64,000 nucleotides of DNA from UBA4459 sp963776205 (GTDB lineage: Bacteria > Bacteroidota > Bacteroidia > Bacteroidales > F082), in NCBI GenBank assembly GCA_963776205.1, contig CAVZLR010000004.1:744001-808000 (forward strand), given 5' to 3'. Shown here piece after piece: positions 25,648-38,298 of this stretch (its first letter is position 1; each line of letters begins with the position of its first letter). The notes under the pieces were generated by a model. That model searched no databases. It had not been told where the DNA came from and saw only the letters and a program-made list of their open reading frames with translations. Position numbers and translations under genes: made by a program.

Positions 25648-26157
25648 ACTGTTGCTTGCCTTGTGATGGGTTTTCTTGTGTCTGATAGACCTTCTTTTCT
25701 ATCTAATTATATTATATAGTTAATGTGACTGACTGGATGAAAGAATGAGCAAGCCCAAAAGAGAGGGCTTCGTAGAAATTTTATTGGTAGTATGGGTTGG
25801 CCATAATCAGGTTTTGGCACCCTAAATGTACCTTATATCTACCTTAAAATTGTACGGCTATGATAATCAATTAATATTATTTTCTGTATCGGAAAGTAAA
25901 AAGAAAGCGCAAATAAAATATCTGCGCTTGCTTTGTTTCACCTGTTAGGGTGATCATAATTAGTGTACTTGCTTGTCTGTTTTTTTCTACCTGCTTACGG
26001 TATGTATCATAATTGTAACATCTCTTACGGCAATACATATAAAATGTTACATGTAAATATGAGTTAAGTTCAATAATTCCTTTTTATTTCAGGCACTAAA
26101 TACATCCTTATAATTTAAATGAGAATGTCTTCACTGTCGTTCAGGATGACAGGACAC
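25648..26157. other. intergenic region with one terminator-like hairpin
   Basis: 510 AT-rich bases with no convincing gene. The hairpin at 25905-25929 (AAGCGCA with TGCGCTT) is the only clear structure. The region separates convergent genes. Confidence 0.5.
25905..25929. terminator. hairpin AAGCGCA/TGCGCTT
   Basis: A 7-bp perfect stem with an 11-base AT loop, about 250 bases downstream of both flanking convergent genes. It is weak because the T-run is interrupted. Confidence 0.4.
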
Positions 26158-28246
26158 TTAATCTCCCTGTGCCTGGATGGCTGTAATGACCACCGTATTC
26201 ACAATATCTTTCACCAGGCATCCCCTGCTGAGGTCATTCACAGGTTTGTTAAGGCCTTGCAATACCGGTCCAATAGCAACCACATTCGCTGCACGCTGCA
26301 CGGCTTTGTATGTGTTATTACCAGTATTCAGGTCGGGGAAAATAAAAATGGTGGCTTTACCGGCAACATCACTACCAGGCATTTTCTGTTTTGCTACCGT
26401 TAGGTCAATCGCTGCATCATATTGGATAGGGCCGGCAGTTTTCAAATCAGGTCTGCGAGATTTAACAATTTCAGTAGCCTCCCTCACTTTTACTACATCG
26501 GTTCCTTTACCTGATTCACCTGTAGAATAAGACAGCATGGCGATACGTGGTTCAATACCAAATTTAACAGCTGTTTCAGCGGAACTGATAGCAATATCCG
26601 CCAATTCCTCTGCATTCGGATTCGGGTTTACTGCACAATCCGCATATACCAGCACCCGGTCTTTCATGCACATAAGAAATGAACTCGAAACTATAGAAAC
26701 GCCTGGTTTGGTTTTCACAAATTCGAAAGCCGGACGAATGGTGTGTTGGGTGGTATGCTCTGCTCCCGAAACCATCCCGTCGGCATGGCCTTTATACACC
26801 ATCATAGTACCTAGGTAACTCACATCATGCATCAAATCAAAAGCAGTTTGTTTGGTAACGCCTTTATGTTTTCTTAAGCGATAATATTCAGATGCATATT
26901 CACGAACCAGGTCGTTGTCATATGGATCAATGATATTGGCTGCCTTTATATTGAGGCGTAAAGTAGAAGCTTTCTTTAAAATCTCATCTTCATTTCCGAG
27001 CAGTGTAATATCCACCACATTCCTGCGGAGCAAAATATCCGTTGCTTTTAAGATGCGGTCATCAGTTCCTTCAGGCAGCACAATATGTTTACGGACTTTA
27101 CGTGCTCGTTCAAAAAGTTCGTATTCAAACATAAGTGGTGTTACAGCCTCTGATTTCTCAATAGTTACTTTTTCAGCCAGTTGTTTACCATTTACATATT
27201 CCTCAAAATGACCTAATGCGATGGATATCCGCTGTTCGTTTTCCGGAAGTAATTTGGCCTCAATATGATCAATATTCATGGCTGTGGTGTAGGTATCCGT
27301 TTCAACTTTCAGAATGTTGATAGGAAGTTTTTGCAGGCCTTTTATCAATCGCATGAACTCATCATTGGGTTCAAAATCGCCTGAAAGAAGCAATCCTGAT
27401 ATTTTGGGATAATTGCCGGAAATCAATGTTAATGCCAAAGCAGAAAGTATATCCAGCCGGTCAGAAGGGGTGATCACCAAGGTTCCTTCACTTACATATT
27501 TCAGTATGTTTTCAAGTCCCATCGCAGCCACTTTCACATCATTCACCACGAAATTCATATGTTCACTGTCGCCGTATATCACTTTCGCATTTAGCGCTTC
27601 ACTTATTTGCCTGATCGATACCTTTTGAAGCATGTCCAATTCAGGAATCACAAAATTCAAATCGCCATTGGTAGAATTTTTATCAAGCAATGACTTTATT
27701 GAAACAACATCTCTTTTGTTGGCCCTGTTTACTATGGTGCCAATCTGGCTTCCATTTTCCTGCGAAAGCATTTCCTTCATCAATTGTACCGAATCGATAA
27801 CCTCAGCTACATTTTTATTCTTTCCACTAATTACGGCAATAATTGGACTACCCAGGTTATTTGCAACCCGGACATTGAAATTGAATTCAAAACTGCTAAT
27901 ATGTGATTTGAAATCGCTTCCTTCAACCAAAACAAAATCACATTTACTTTCCAGCTTTTTATATTTATTCAGTATGGTGGTCTGAATATTGTCATCATCA
28001 CCATTTCGAATGAGTTGAATTAAGTTCTTCACTTGTAAGGCCATACATATCTTTATAAGCAACATCCAGTTTGAACCTTTCACGTATCAGCCTGACATGG
28101 TTATCCATTATTTCGCCTGATTTAACAATAGGTCTGAAAAAACCGATCTTAGTTATGCGCCTCGACAGATAATCCATCATTCCCAGCGCAATTAAAGATT
28201 TTCCGGCTTCAGCCTCCGATGCAGCGATATAAAGGTTTTTTGACAT
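26158..28246 (-). CDS. pta: phosphate acetyltransferase with N-terminal BioD/DRTGG part (one frameshift)
   Basis: Joined length is about 695 residues, as for long-form Pta. The N-terminal part (YIAASEAEAGKSLIALGMMDYL, a BioD-like P-loop region, then a DRTGG domain) precedes the catalytic PTA_PTB domain (KHIVLPEGTDDRILKATDILL, DGMVSGAEHTTQHTIRPAF, GPIQYDAA, IFIFPDLNTGNNTYKAVQR). It converts acetyl-CoA and phosphate to acetyl phosphate. A one-base shift near 28015 separates the first 80 residues; the restored reading is LTSEELNQLIRNGDDD. No ackA is seen in the window. Confidence 0.93.
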
Positions 28247-28355
28247 GGATTATTCTGGTTAACAATTTTTTGCGAAAGTATAAAATTCACAAGCAATAGC
28301 CATCATTTTTATGATTCAAAAATGATTATCACCTCATTAAATAAACATTTTATAA

Positions 28356-30661
28356 TCATTCCAGCTTAGAATTAACAAATTTCAGTAATTCAATCGATTG
28401 CGGATCATCAGGAAAGATGTCATTTATCCTGACGACATATGGTTTTGCCTTTGGATAATTTTGCTTCTTAAAATAATATTCAACTATCGCCATGAGGTAT
28501 TCAGTTGATTTCGGTTGTTGCTCAAGTATAGCTATATAATTTGCTTCAGCTTCACTATCGTTTTTGAGGAATTCATGCAGTTTTGCCAGGTTGAATTTTA
28601 TTCTTGTGTTTTCCTCAAGGTGTGCCGAAGCATCTTCTAAATAACTAACCGCTTCCTCGTATCTGCCCATTTCCGCCAGTAACAGACCAAGTGAATATTT
28701 CTGATAATGCTGATCCGGCTCATCATTGATGACTTCTTTGAACAGCTCCTCCGCTTTCTCATTCTCACCTTTTTGATTGTAGAGCATTGCCAGGTTGATT
28801 TTGGCCGGATAAAATTCCTGATCAATTAAGATCGCCTTTTTGTATTGCTCTATTGCTTTGTCCGTGTCACCGAGATTGTTATATAAATTTCCCAGGTTCA
28901 GCCTGCTGGCTGTAAAGTCGGCCGAATACATCATAGCAGCTTCATATTCATTCAGTATTTTATGCATCAACATTCTGTCATTTTCCGAAATTTGTGCATT
29001 TGGAAATACTGACAGTGCAACTGCAGCTTCGAACCGGACTGCTCTTACAGGATCATTTAAAAGTGACACAAGCAGTTTTATATCTTTTTCTTCAGTAACA
29101 GGATAATTTCTGACAGCTGCATACCTGATGAAAGATTCAGGATCGTGAATTTTTGCAGTAAGTATTTTTTTACTTTCTTCAGGATACTGTTCTCCCAATT
29201 CACTGATGGCCACAGCTCGGGTTATTGGTGGAAACAACTCATCGTTAATAATGGCTTCCAGTTTAGCTCTTACATCTCCCTGACTTGATACAACTGTTGC
29301 CAAATAACTGCCAAAGTGCTGTTTAGCAGAACTTCCATACCATTCCTTCATTTTATTTGCTGCCCATTGGCTGGTTTGGCTGGCATGGCAATAAGTACAT
29401 GCATTAGGAGTTCCTAATTCATCGGAAAGATCTGGCCGAGGAATTCGGAAGCTATGGTCGCGACGGTAATCGACACCCATATAATACCTGCCTGTCATAT
29501 GGCAATTGATACATGATGCCCCATCTCCCACCTCGTAGGTATCGCCAAAGGTTGAAATTACAGGGCTTCCCTCCTCTCCTGCTTGCTTATGAAAATGGTG
29601 GTTGTAAGTATCATATTCGTCTGCCCGATGGCATTGCAGGCATAAAGCGTTTCCGTCTAAAATTAATTTTCCGCTATGTACATTATGACAATCATTGCAC
29701 ATCACATCATTCATGTACATTTTGCTCTGCGTAAACGAACCAAACACATAATCCTCTTCCAGAATTTGTCCATCAGCAGAAATAAAATGGCTCCCTGGGC
29801 AATTCCGGTACCATTTGATCAAGCAGGTCATGCCACGCAAAGTTATAATCATCAAAAACTGCCCTGCGGGTATGGCATCGTGCGCAAAGTTCCACATAAC
29901 GGGTATTTTCAATATTACTTGTTTGCACAACCAAGCCGATAATTTGTATTCATTGGCCTGGCCAATTCAGGCAAATTTGCCCATTTTAGATGTTCCGAAG
30001 ATGGACCATGACAAGCTTCGCAACCCACATTGATTTCAGACCAGGTAGTATGATAGGAATTAGTTTCCGGATCAAAGCCTTTTTTCAGGTTTGTTGAATG
30101 GCAATCGGCGCACATTCCATTCCAGTTCTGTGCCTGGTTGGTCCAGTGGAGCCAATTTTGGATGATCTACTTGTTCATCAGGATAAACAGCTTCTGCCAT
30201 ATGATACCATGCTTTGGTAATCGTGTCCCATGTTAATGCGAGTGTTTGCAGCCTTCCATTATCCATGGGTACAAGGTATTGTTGCAACGGCCAGGCACCG
30301 AATGTATACTGCACTTCAAATTCCTGCATGGCACCATCAGCCCCATCAGTAAACACGAAAAACTTATTATTCTTTTTGTAGAATTTATGAATCTCTCCGT
30401 TAATTCAAATTCAACATCATTAAAGTCTCCTAAAACAGATGTTTCCGAGGCGGTATCCATTGCAAAATAATGGTCAGACTGCAGCCACAGGTCATAAGCC
30501 AGTTTATGACACTCAATACAACTTTTGCTTCCGGTAAATGTGGCAGGAATGGATTCAGTTTGATTATTTTCCTCAGAAAGATGCTTCAATACATACAAAG
30601 GAATCGTCAGCACCAATACAAGTGTCGCCAGCAAACCTGTTATTTTCCAATTTCTATTCAA
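28356..30661 (-). CDS. octahaem c-type cytochrome with HEAT and TPR repeats (several frameshifts)
   Basis: Joined reading frames give about 765 residues. After an N-terminal membrane anchor (LLATLVLVLTIPLYVL) come eight CxxCH haem sites in order: CIECH, CADCH, CEACH, CARCH (out of the listed frame, near 29885), CNDCH, CLQCH, CINCH and CTYCH. HEAT-like repeats and at least four TPR units follow (for example YNNLGDTDKAIEQYKKAI). Shifts fall near 30380, 30110, 29920 and 29810. It belongs to the NrfA/c554-related TPR cytochromes. It directly follows Rieske and cytochrome b genes, so it is probably their electron acceptor. Confidence 0.82.
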
Positions 30662-30673
30662 ATTTTATTCTTC

Positions 30674-31166
30674 TTATGCATACACTAAATCTGATTTTTC
30701 AAATCTTTTTCTCCTGATCTTATGGCTTGTATCTACTTTTACAACACCATCTTCAATAATCACTTTATAAGCATCAAGTGCACGTGGTGCCGGTGGACTC
30801 ATCACATTGCCTTTATTATCGAATACGGATGCATGGCATGGACAGATGAATTGATCTTTTTGACTGTTCCAACTTATTGAACAACCCAAATGAGTGCAGA
30901 TAAGGGAAAGTGCCAAAAATCCTCCATCAGCATAACGCGCCAGATAAAACTGACCATTTTTAAATGGCAAAACTGTTCCCGGTGTTATCTCATCAACAAG
31001 TCCAGCTGTTTTAATAAAAGGAGAATTAGCTGTGTTTTTCCTCTTTCCGGGTGAAAACATATTGAATGAAACCGCTATCAGTTCTAATAAATGCAATGGC
31101 TCCCAACCATGCCCAGGCACGTTTTATAAATGATCTTCTGTTTATATGTTCTTTTTGCTCTTTCAA
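30674..31166 (-). CDS. Rieske [2Fe-2S] protein (one frameshift, TTG start)
   Basis: The C-terminal cluster-binding loops CTHLGC (with preceding SLI) and CPCHAS are complete. The N-terminal part, in another frame, reads LKEQKEHINRRSFIKRAWAWLGAIAF, a twin-arginine-like anchor, as in other Rieske proteins; the shift is near 31090. A stop codon sits immediately before the TTG at 31166, so this is the earliest start in that frame. It transfers electrons from quinol at cytochrome b to the cytochrome c encoded 12 bases downstream. Confidence 0.87.
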
Positions 31167-31197
31167 TTAGTGATACTATTTATCTTAAGAATTTTAT

Positions 31198-32506
31198 TTA
31201 TATATCCCACGGCCACATCAATTGCATACCTGGTCCTCTGAAAGAAAATAGCTGCCATTGAGAAATACAATGTATGCGACCACGATAAATGTCATAATAA
31301 ACAAAATTAATTCACTGTTATCGGTGTGGTAATGTTTTTTAATAAGATATATCAGGAAGAATAAAGAAAGCTGACTACAAGGATAAAAGGAATCAGACCG
31401 GAACTGATGAACAACGGTAGCGAAGGTAGCCATCCTTCGAGATTAATAAAAAATTCACTGATTAATATAGCTATTGTAACTGATAAAAATGAAATAATGG
31501 CTGGCCAGTCATAGCCAGTTTCTTCCCCTTTTCATTAAAAAACCAAATACCTTCATATTGCTTTTCATATCGCAGAAAAGGCAGGCAAATCAAGCCAACA
31601 ACAAATAATAAAGGAATGAATATGGCAGAAAAAAATGGATGAAAATGCATTAGCAACTCCTGAATACCCATAAAATACCATGGTGCTTTCGCCGGGTTCG
31701 GACTGAATGCAGGGTCAGCCCTTTCCAGCAGTGGTGCATTAAAAAATACACTTATCATAAATATGAAAGCCAGAAGGATTAGTCCTGTTACCAACTCTTT
31801 CAATACCAGATCAGGATCAGAAGGAACCATTTCTCGACTGCTGTTTTCAGAAACAACTACGCCTCCTGCTTTTCTCACCCTCCAGAAGTGAAATACCATC
31901 AATATGACAATTGTTACAGGTAAAATAGCCGTATGGAAGTTATAGAAAATGAGCAAGGTTGATGAATTGACATCCACCCCACCCCTTACGAATTCCACCA
32001 GCCAGTTTCCGGCTACTGGAACATATTGCAGCATGCTGGTACTTACAGTAATTGCCCAATAAGCCAATTGATCCCAAGGCAACAAGTAACCTGTGAAATT
32101 TGAAAATACCACCAAAATCATTAAGCAAATACCGATAATCCAGTTCCATCTTCGATTATAAGTAGAAAGCACCTGTATAAAAAGTCCTGAGAAGGTGCAG
32201 GAAAGTTATAATGACAAATAAAATACCACTCCAGTGATGGATATTTCGGACAAGTTGTCCAAAAAAAATGTCATTTTCAATCGTAAGAATGGAATCATAT
32301 GCTTCAGCCGGACTTGCGACATAAGAAAACCGTAATAAAATACCTGTAAATACTTGCAATAAGAAAAGCAAAGCCGACATGCCACCCAACCCAAACGTGA
32401 GTTGAAACCTTATGGCTTCTTTTCTTAGTTTCACCGGATGAAGATGAAGTACAAGGTTTCGTGCTCTTTTGTTTTTGACAGTATGGGTTATTAGGTCAGG
32501 ACTCAA
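31198..32506 (-). CDS. fused cytochrome b/b6-subunit IV with C-terminal WPW tail (frameshifted)
   Basis: Joined frames give about 435 residues. The haem ligands lie in RNIHHWSGILFVIITFLHLLR and YNFHTAILPVTIVILMVFHFWR, with GYLLPWDQ between. The subunit IV-like part has PAKAPWYFMGIQELL, corresponding to the PEWY quinol-site motif (PEWY replaced by PWYF). A three-helix extension follows, ending FRGPGMQLMWPWDI, a tail known from menaquinol:cytochrome c reductases with multihaem partners. Shifts lie near 32165, 31495, 31375 and 31240. It is a menaquinol-oxidising membrane subunit. Confidence 0.85.
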
Positions 32507-32650
32507 ATCTTAATAATTATGGCCTAAAAATAGCCAAATTATCTAATTGGAAATTTAATTTGAGCAATTACTCTACACATTTTTAATTCTGTCTGAATCA
32601 AGTATATTTGGCCTTAAAAATAAGGTTAGATAAAGTTTAAATCCAAAATA

Positions 32651-33456
32651 ATGAGTAAGAAAGTTGTTCTGATAACTGGTGCCGGAAGAGGATTAGGCCT
32701 TGCCACTGCAAAAGCTTTTTTAAATGCAAACTATGAGGTTATTGCTTCAGATATCCATGAACTTAGCCATTTGAAAGCATAGAATATAAGACACTTACAT
32801 ATCTAAAACTCGATGTTACTTCAGAAAATAAATGAATGAAGTGGCTGCATTATATTCAGGAAAAATATGGCCGGCTGGATGTATTAATTAGTAATGCAGG
32901 AGTTTTTGATTTTTACCCTGTATCGGAAGCCGGAGCTGATAAACTTAAACAAATCTTAAATGTGAATTTTTTAGGATTGGCCAATCTTACAAAATATTTT
33001 TTGCCCCTTCTATCTAAATCAAAAGGAAGCTTGTTGTAATCAGCAGTGAAAGTTATAAAGTACCTGCGCCTTTTCAACCTTATGCCGTTTCAAAACAAGC
33101 ACTGGAATCCTTTATAATGCTATAAAAATTGAACTAGAGTTAAAAGGTATTAAATGTATTCTTATCAGGCCGGGAGCTATTAAAACTGTATTACTTGAGG
33201 AAACCGTTCAATATCAAAGTAAAATACATGGCAGTTTGTTTTCAATTGAATTTGATAATTTTCTAAGAACTGTTCCCAGGTTTATAAAAAAACCTGTAAC
33301 TCCTGAAAAAGTTGCCGAATTGATCGTGAACGTGTCAATTGCAAAAAAAACAAAGAATGTGTACCATTTGAATCACAATCCACTCGTTTCATTGTTAACA
33401 TTACTACCTTGTAAAATTAAAAACAGCCTCATTCAGAGAAGTTTAACACATCAGTG
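32651..33456 (+). CDS. short-chain dehydrogenase/reductase (several frameshifts)
   Basis: The frame begins MSKKVVLITGAGRGLGLATAKAF with the nucleotide-binding TGxxxGxG motif, continues as NAGVFDFYPVSEAG and NVNFLGLANLTKYFLPL, then YAVSKQALESF (catalytic Tyr and Lys), and ends near KNSLIQRSLTHQ. Breaks occur near 32780, 32830, 33035 and 33120, more than in most genes here, so either it is decaying or the sequence is poor. Joined length would be about 270 residues, normal for SDRs. The substrate is unknown. Confidence 0.75.
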
Positions 33457-33614
33457 ATCTCAAATAAATCGCAATTTAACTTCTTACTATCAACTTGAGA
33501 TAGTTATTAGTATTTTTGATGTATAATTTATCAATATTTTAAAAGAAATAATTCAACAAATCTGCTTTGTTAAAATTAATCGCAAAGCGATTCGCTAATC
33601 CTAATGAATAATTA

Positions 33615-34348
33615 ATGAGAAAAAATTATACACGTTTCCCGAAATTAATCATTGTATTACTGTTTTTGATGTTGAATTCGGCGCAGTTCACTTTTTCACA
33701 ACAGAATAAACTAAACTTGTCATCTGATGTATGGCCCCCGTTTACTGATATTGAAACTGAAAATGCCATGGTATTGGACCTGGTTAAGGAAGCACTTTAT
33801 CGTTGCAATATTGAAGTGAATTATGTTATTCAGAATTTTTAACAGGTAATTATTGACATCAATTCAAGAGATGCTGATGGAAGTGCAGCACTTTGGATTA
33901 ATGAATAAAGAAAAGAGAAGTACTTATTTTCAAATCCTTATCTCGAAAACAGGCTCATTCTTATCGGAAACAAGGGCAGTGATATAAGTGCTGAATCATT
34001 TAATGATCTGGTTGGCAAGAAAATAGGAATTGTATCAAATTACGCTTATGATGTTGATCCGGAAATGGCTGAGGGAATATCCTTTATAAGCGGTACAAAT
34101 GATCAGGAAAACCTTGAACGCCAGTTATCCGGCAAAATTGATTATATGTTATGTGACGACCTTCTCATACAATACCTGCTCAAATACCAGGTAAATGATA
34201 TTTCAGAATATCTAGAGATAGGAAATACTCCTAATTGTTTTAAAATCTTTACATTTTGCACTACATAAAGTGCTAGAAAAAATTACCAAAATGTTAGAAG
34301 AGAAAAAAAAGATAAAAAGGATTCCAAATAATTTACTTAATAAATAAT
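33615..34348 (+). CDS. periplasmic solute-binding protein, family 3-like (interrupted)
   Basis: Signal peptide (KLIIVLLFLMLNSAQFTFSQ), then NLSSDVWPPFTDIETENAMVLDLVKEAL, the typical opening of family 3 amino-acid-binding proteins, FSNPYLENRLILIGNKG and LVGKKIGIVSNYAYD. Stops at 33841 and 33906 and a shift near 34240 interrupt it; the restored C-terminus reads LHFALHKVLEKITKMLEE. It may bind an amino acid related to the Asn/Asp genes that follow 30 bases later. Confidence 0.65.
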
Positions 34349-34381
34349 GCATAAGTATAAAACACTTTAAAAATTAAAAAA

Positions 34382-35850
34382 ATGATGAGATTAACAGTTT
34401 TATTAGTAGCACTGCTTATGGTTATGGGCAGTTTTGCGCAAACACGAACCGAAACAGACCTACTCGGTGAGATTCAAGTAGCTGAAGAAGCCTATTATGG
34501 AGCACAAGCTGCCAGGGGAATGGAAAATTTTCAGATTTCTGGCCAATATATCAATGATTATCCTGACTATATTAAAGCCTGGGGAATGATAAAACTTGCC
34601 ACAGCCCGTGCCAATACTGAAGCTGGTGAAATGTCAGCGGAAACATTAAAACTAATCGAACCTGCATGTCAGGAATTGATAGATGGAAAATATCTTGATC
34701 AATTTAAAGTTGATCTTATACCAAGGCGGTGCAGGAACATCAACCAATATGTATGCCAATGAAGTATTGGCAAATGTGGCGCTTGAAAAAGCAGGCATCA
34801 AAAAAGGAGATTATGAGAAAATTTCTCCAAATGATGACCTGAACATGTCACAATCTACCAACGATACGTATCCTACTTCGTTGAAAATAGGAATGATATA
34901 TGCACAACGAAGATTTGATTAAAGAATTAGGATTGCTTGCCAAGTCGTTCAGAAATATTAGGAAATAAATACATTGATGTTATTAAAATGGGACGCACCG
35001 AAATGCAGGATGCAGTACCAATGACCGTCGGTCAAGAATTTCATTCTTATGCTTCAATGTTGAATGGAATATTGATAATATTGAAAATGCCAATAATGGT
35101 TTAATGATCTTAAATATGGGTGGAACAGCTATTGGTACTGGATTAAATACACCTGAAGGATATCATGTATATGTTATAAAACATTTAAACGAAATTTCAG
35201 GTTATGAATTTGTAAATGCGATGATATGATTGCTGCAACGTCAAGCTTGCATTCTTTTGTGGTATATTCTTCTGCATTAAAAACATTGGCTACAACATTA
35301 TCAAAAATATCAAACGATTTAATTATCCTTTCTTCAGGTCCAAGAAATGGATTTTTGAAATTAATTTACCAGCACGTCAACCAGGTTCTTCAATAATGCC
35401 AGGAAAAGTAAATCCTGTAATTCCTGAATTAATGGCCTTTATCAGTTACCGGGTAATTGGTAATGATGTAACAGTAAATATTGCGAGCTTCAGATGGAGA
35501 TTTGCAATTAAATGCTTATGAGCCTGTTGTTGGATTAGCCATTTTTGAATCACAAAAATTATTGACCAATGGAATGAAAGCTTTCCGTGAACAATGCGTT
35601 GATGGTATAACTATTAATGAAGATGTATGATGCTCACAATCTTGAAATAACTATTGGTATTGTTACAGCTTTAAATCCGGTATCTTGGCCACCATGTAGG
35701 CGATGAATTGGCAAAAGAATCGATGGAAACCGGAAAAGGATTTTAGAGTTGGTACGTGAAAAAAATCTACTTACTGAAGAGCAAATTGAAGAGATTTTCT
35801 CTCCTGATAATTTGACAGGACTTGACAAAACAAAATACGAAAATAAATAA
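34382..35850 (+). CDS. aspA: exported aspartate ammonia-lyase (frameshifted)
   Basis: A signal peptide (MMRLTVLLVALLMVMGSFAQ) precedes TETDLLGEIQVAEEAYYGAQAARGMENFQISG, then GGAGTSTNMYANEVLANVALE, NMSQSTNDTYPTSLKIG and the fumarase/aspartase signature GSSIMPGKVNPVIPE, all in order but in different frames. At least five indels are needed. Joined length is about 488 residues, as expected for AspA plus a signal. It should convert L-aspartate to fumarate and ammonia. A signal peptide is unusual, since aspartase is normally cytoplasmic. It precedes a periplasmic asparaginase gene by 27 bases. Confidence 0.82.
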
Positions 35851-35877
35851 ATCCAATTTTAATAATTAAAAATTAAA

Positions 35878-36958
35878 ATGATGAAAAAACAACTTTTATT
35901 AAGAATTTATTAGTACTATTGCTAATTATGGCGATTATTCCATTTGGATTTTCCCAAGACAAAGACCTTCCTAATGTAGTTATCTTAGCAACTGGTGGTA
36001 CTATTGCCGGTGCTGGAGCAAGCTCTACAGGCTCTGCTTATACTTCTGGAAAAGTAACTATTGAAGCCATGATAGATGCTGTTCCAAATATCAGAAAATT
36101 GGCAAATTTAACTGGAGAACAAACAGCAAACGTTGGTTCACAAGATATGAGCGTAAAGGTTTGGCTAGATTTGGCAAATCGTATCAACGAATTATTGGCA
36201 ACTGATGACGTAGATGGAATTGTAATTACCCACGGAACTGATACCCAAGAAGAAACAGCTTATTTTCTGACTCTTGTTGTAAAAAGTGACAAACCAGTTG
36301 TTTTAACAGGTTCTATGCGTCCTTCAACAGCATTAAGTGCTGATGGCCCATTAAACATGTATAATGCTGTTGCTGTTGCTGCAAATCCGGAAGCAAAAGG
36401 ATATGGTGTAATGGTGGTAATGAATGATGAAATTCATGCAGCTCATGATGTAAAGAAAATGATCTCTACACCAGTTCAAACATTTGAATCTCCCCAGGAA
36501 GGAATGATAGGAACTGTTATTTTTGGTCAAATTATATGGTTCCATAAACCTCATGGTCGTCACACAACAAATAGTGAATTTTCGGTTGACGGTTTAAAAG
36601 AATTACCACGTGTTGATATCGTTTATATGTGTGCAGATGCTTCAGGCGATTTAATCGATTTAATGGTTAAAGCCGGAGCAAAAGGAATCGTTATTGCGGG
36701 TGTTGGTGATGGCAATATGAATGCTGGAACATTAGAAGCCGCAAAAAGAGCTACTGATAAAGGAATTCCTGTTGTCAGGGCCACACGTGTGCCAATTGGT
36801 GCAGTATTAGTAATGGTGAAGTTGTTGATACTGATTATGGTACTGTATCCTCTGACGAACTTAACCCACAAAAAGCCAGAATACTTTTAATGATGGCATT
36901 GGCAGATAAAAAGAAAAGAAGCAGAGAAGAATTGCAGGAATTATTTATTACTTATTAA
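35878..36958 (+). CDS. ansB: periplasmic type II L-asparaginase (two frameshifts)
   Basis: The main frame has the two active-site threonine regions, VVILATGGTIAGAG and IVITHGTDTQEETAYFL, plus LTGSMRPSTALSADGP. The true start is at 35878: MMKK, then a shift in an A-run near 35886, then TTFIKNLLVLLLIMAIIPFGFSQ, a signal peptide. A second shift near 36805 hides the C-terminus, which reads GEVVDTDYGTVSSDELNPQ to LQELFITY. Joined length is about 360 residues. It hydrolyses asparagine to aspartate and ammonia, feeding the aspartase upstream. Confidence 0.92.
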
Positions 36959-36969
36959 GTGGGCTTATT

Positions 36970-38169
36970 ATGAAATCAAAATTCATATTACTTTTTTTGT
37001 TTGTAATTGGATCGATAATCTCCGGATTTGCCCAGGTAAAGCAAGCCGACACAGCAACACGATACCGTTCGCTGATTCCTGTAGATAAGCAAAAAAGACT
37101 GTCAAACATCGATTTTATTGCTAATCAGCAATTTGCATTCGTTAATTATTTTGACAATGGCGAATATACCGGTTCAAAATTCAGAATGGAACAGTTCAGG
37201 CTGGAGATACGTGGCTGGGTGACTGAAAAAATCTATTTCCGTTTCCGGCACCGTTACACCAGCTCATTTGAGCCCCAGAGCATGGATAAGATCATTAAAG
37301 GGGTTGATATGGCTTATGTAGCATTTAAGCTCGGCAATAAAGATAAATGGGAGCTGATGGCCGGAAAATTCTGCCTCGACTGGGGAGGAATTGAGTTTGA
37401 CCTTAATCCTATTGACATTTACGAGTATTCAGATATCATTGAGCAGGCTGATAACTTCATGTCGGGAGTTGGCATTAAGTATTTCGTCAATCCAGGCAAT
37501 TATATCGGATTCCAGATCTACAACTCAAGAACGCAAACTTTTGAGGAGATTTATGGTAATGACAGCATCATTGGAGGTGCAGGCATCACAGCGTCAAAAG
37601 CCCCATTGGGAGGTGTGCTTACTTGGAGAGGTAGTTTGTGGAAGGGTAAGGTGACAACTTTATGGAGTTATTCATTAACGAATGAAGCTTCTGGTATATA
37701 TAAAAATTATGCTGCTTTTGGTCAACAGTTGCACATTAAGAATTTCACATTTGCTTACGATTTTAAGTATAGTATGGAAGACCTAGACCGTACAGGAGTT
37801 ATCAGCCAAGAAATTCCGCGTGGCGATTATGGATATGTGCTCCAGGATACAAGATACTGGAGTCATTGGATACAAGCTGACTGGCAGTTTGTTCCTAAAT
37901 GGCATTTGTGTTTTGCTGGTTACATTGACCAGGCCAACTGGGATAGCGATGAGGATCCGACAAAAGATACTGACAGGATTAGGACTGCCTATGGTTATAT
38001 CCCTACTATCGAGTTTTATCCATGGGATAATTTTAACCTGAAGTTTTTTGCTGGCTATGTTGGCAGAATCTATAAATATTCCGATTACACGATAGAAAAA
38101 ATCGACGTTGAGGACTATAATACTGGTAGGGTAATGATCGGATTGATTTCTCCAATGAAATTCTTATAA
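36970..38169 (+). CDS. OprO/P-like porin
   Basis: 399 residues with a signal peptide ending SGFAQ, an N-terminal region with FRMEQFRLEIRGWVTEKIYFRFRHRY and alternating barrel strands through to a C-terminal MKFL. The ELMAGKFCLDWGG and DNFMSGVGIKYFV stretches fit the phosphate-selective porin O/P family in Bacteroidota. It lies 11 bases after the asparaginase and is probably in its operon, so may admit anionic amino acids. A terminator follows at 38299. Confidence 0.82.
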   Translation: MKSKFILLFLFVIGSIISGFAQVKQADTATRYRSLIPVDKQKRLSNIDFIANQQFAFVNYFDNGEYTGSKFRMEQFRLEIRGWVTEKIYFRFRHRYTSSFEPQSMDKIIKGVDMAYVAFKLGNKDKWELMAGKFCLDWGGIEFDLNPIDIYEYSDIIEQADNFMSGVGIKYFVNPGNYIGFQIYNSRTQTFEEIYGNDSIIGGAGITASKAPLGGVLTWRGSLWKGKVTTLWSYSLTNEASGIYKNYAAFGQQLHIKNFTFAYDFKYSMEDLDRTGVISQEIPRGDYGYVLQDTRYWSHWIQADWQFVPKWHLCFAGYIDQANWDSDEDPTKDTDRIRTAYGYIPTIEFYPWDNFNLKFFAGYVGRIYKYSDYTIEKIDVEDYNTGRVMIGLISPMKFL

Positions 38170-38298
38170 TAGGCTTTTAAAGGAGTTCAAATAAAACAAA
38201 GCAGTCATATACTATTTGAATATGCAAATAAAGTAATGAAGTGCGGATTCAATGAGACATATGAAGAAGAAATGGTTATGATAGACTTAATAATAAAG

